From an uncultured Clostridium sp. (GTDB lineage Bacteria > Bacillota > Clostridia > Lachnospirales > Lachnospiraceae), in the NCBI GenBank assembly GCA_937885015.1, contig CALAAS010000013.1, positions 1 to 31,516 of the forward strand: 31,516 nt of DNA. The letters are read 5' to 3'. Below are positions 30,817 to 31,516 of the stretch, piece by piece. Below the pieces are notes generated by a model. The model was given only the letters and a program-made list of their open reading frames with translations. It searched no databases and had not been told where the DNA came from. Position 1 is the stretch's first letter, and every line of letters begins with the position of its first letter. Both the position numbers and the translations under genes were made by a program.

Positions 30817-30911
30817 ATGATGTAAAGATGTACCGTTTTACCGAATAGACGGGACGTACTTCATTTGATAAAAAACTAAAAAAACAGCGATTTACATCAA
30901 ACTTACATCAA
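30817..30911. repeat. Cluster of GATGTAA/TTACATC repeats after lysS
   Basis: ATGATGTAAA occurs at 30817-30826, and the same 10-mer at 30376-30385, at the start of the lysS linker. GATGTAC follows at 30827-30833. TTACATCAA occurs twice, 11 bp apart (30892-30900 and 30903-30911), in the opposite orientation. Short direct repeats at one-turn spacing are typical of tyrosine-integrase arm sites or regulator sites. No integrase gene is present on this side of the window. Confidence 0.45.
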
Positions 30912-30965
30912 TTGATGCAGAAATCGGTGCAAGCAAGAAAAAATCGCATAATTAGTGCAATGAGT

Positions 30966-30995
30966 GGGCAATTCCAATCGGAGTTGCCCATTTTT
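30966..30995 (+). terminator. Rho-independent terminator downstream of lysS
   Basis: GGGCAATTCC (30966-30975) pairs with GGAGTTGCCC (30980-30989; one G-T wobble) around AATC, followed by ATTTTT. It is the first terminator after lysS, 150 bp beyond its stop. Confidence 0.85.
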
Positions 30996-31027
30996 AAAAC
31001 AAACAGAAATACAAATCAGAGTTTGTG

Positions 31028-31474
31028 ATGGTAGATAATATGGAATGGTTTAATGTTTTTGGGCTGATTTTTATTGCAGTCATTATGATACCCAATGTTG
31101 TATTTGCGATTAAGTGCAAAGATGGATTTGATAATAAGTGGAACAATAAATATGTTGAGGTCACAGAACAAGTAGGGAGATTGGGTTGTTTCGGATTCAT
31201 GATAATCAATATTCCGGGGACTTGGTTCGGGTGGTGGTCTGACGAAGCATTTGCACTATATCTGATTGTAGATACCATATTGGTAATGCTTTATTGTGCT
31301 ATTTGGATTATATGTTTTAAGAAAAACAGCGTTTTCAGAGCATTAGCACTTTCTATTATTCCTTCAATGTTGTTCTTATTTAGTGGGATTATGAGTAGGT
31401 CAGTGCTATTGATTATTGCATCAGTATTATTTGCACCAAGTCATATTGTGATTTCATATAAAAATGTAAAATGA
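31028..31474 (+). CDS. Small hypothetical membrane protein (148 aa)
   Basis: This AT-rich gene encodes a hydrophobic protein with about four membrane segments: residues 8-27 (FGLIFIAVIMIPNVVFAI), 55-75, 78-96 (YLIVDTILVMLYCAIWIICF), and a long hydrophobic C-terminal half. Between the first two segments is a polar loop (KCKDGFDNKWNNKYVEVTEQ) that appears distinctive. I do not recognise a functional family. The start is uncertain: GTG 31025, ATG 31028 and ATG 31040 are all in frame and none has a good SD. Its low GC, weak translation signals and position beyond the lysS break point suggest acquired DNA. No other gene follows before the window ends. Confidence 0.6.
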   Translation: MVDNMEWFNVFGLIFIAVIMIPNVVFAIKCKDGFDNKWNNKYVEVTEQVGRLGCFGFMIINIPGTWFGWWSDEAFALYLIVDTILVMLYCAIWIICFKKNSVFRALALSIIPSMLFLFSGIMSRSVLLIIASVLFAPSHIVISYKNVK

Positions 31475-31516
31475 TATTTACAAATTCAAGTTTGTTAAAT
31501 TGGAAAATTAGAATTT

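Noticed and set aside
1..31516. tRNA, rRNA or CRISPR array
   Set aside because: Reading both strands showed no cloverleaf with GTTCRA-type T-loop, no rRNA signature and no regularly spaced repeats apart from the coding 42-bp units in ftsH.

Overview
The window looks like a Lachnospiraceae (Clostridia) chromosome of roughly 50% GC. The evidence is the housekeeping block hprK-murB-rapZ-whiA-Crh-like HPr-dnaE-pfkA-dusB-greA-lysS, Gram-positive style Shine-Dalgarno (SD) and sigma-A promoters (TTGACA-N17-TATAAT), and several small families I associate with that group (DUF5688, DUF1653, DUF6145-like). No species is assigned. I see no rRNA, tRNA or CRISPR array.

Left edge (1-1550): a low-GC mobile-element remnant. 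The start of a probable IS transposase reads off the left end, and its upstream sequence is joined to a 5'-truncated tyrosine integrase that keeps its catalytic residues. Between the integrase and uvrB lie inverted repeats resembling an attachment region, plus an SOS-box-like sequence. Next come uvrB (1559-3562), a two-gene split ThrE-type exporter with its own promoter (3666-4874), and a convergent DUF5688 gene.

Middle (5770-13513): a 930-bp stretch without a recognised gene holds two good promoters, a possible 39-codon ORF and a candidate transcript of about 375 nt that ends at an 18-bp terminator. It is followed by a PflX-type radical SAM gene divergent from azlC-azlD, a small hypothetical gene, a hypoxanthine-DNA glycosylase gene, ftsH with an unusual repeat-built tail, and a convergent DUF1846 gene.

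Right half (13680-30815): a structured leader precedes a lipoprotein-like glycoside hydrolase, a DUF1653 gene and uvrC. Next is hprK-murB-rapZ-whiA-HPr, closed by a terminator. It matches the order rapZ(yvcJ)-yvcK-whiA(yvcL)-crh of Bacillus, without yvcK. The HPr here has Glu at position 15 and keeps Ser46, so it is Crh-like and next to its expected kinase gene. dnaE, pfkA, a DUF6145-like gene, dusB, greA and lysS follow, several with clear promoters.

Right edge (about 30355-31516): GC falls from about 55% to about 27-40% inside lysS, exactly where an extra C-terminal tRNA-binding (EMAPII/MetRS-C-like) domain is joined to the LysRS core. The low GC continues through GATGTAA/TTACATC repeats, a terminator and a foreign-looking membrane protein gene. 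This suggests an acquired segment whose left boundary lies in lysS. The lysS fusion, the Crh-like HPr, the orphan transcription unit at 6238-6650 and the structured leader at 13718-13856 are the items most worth a second look.
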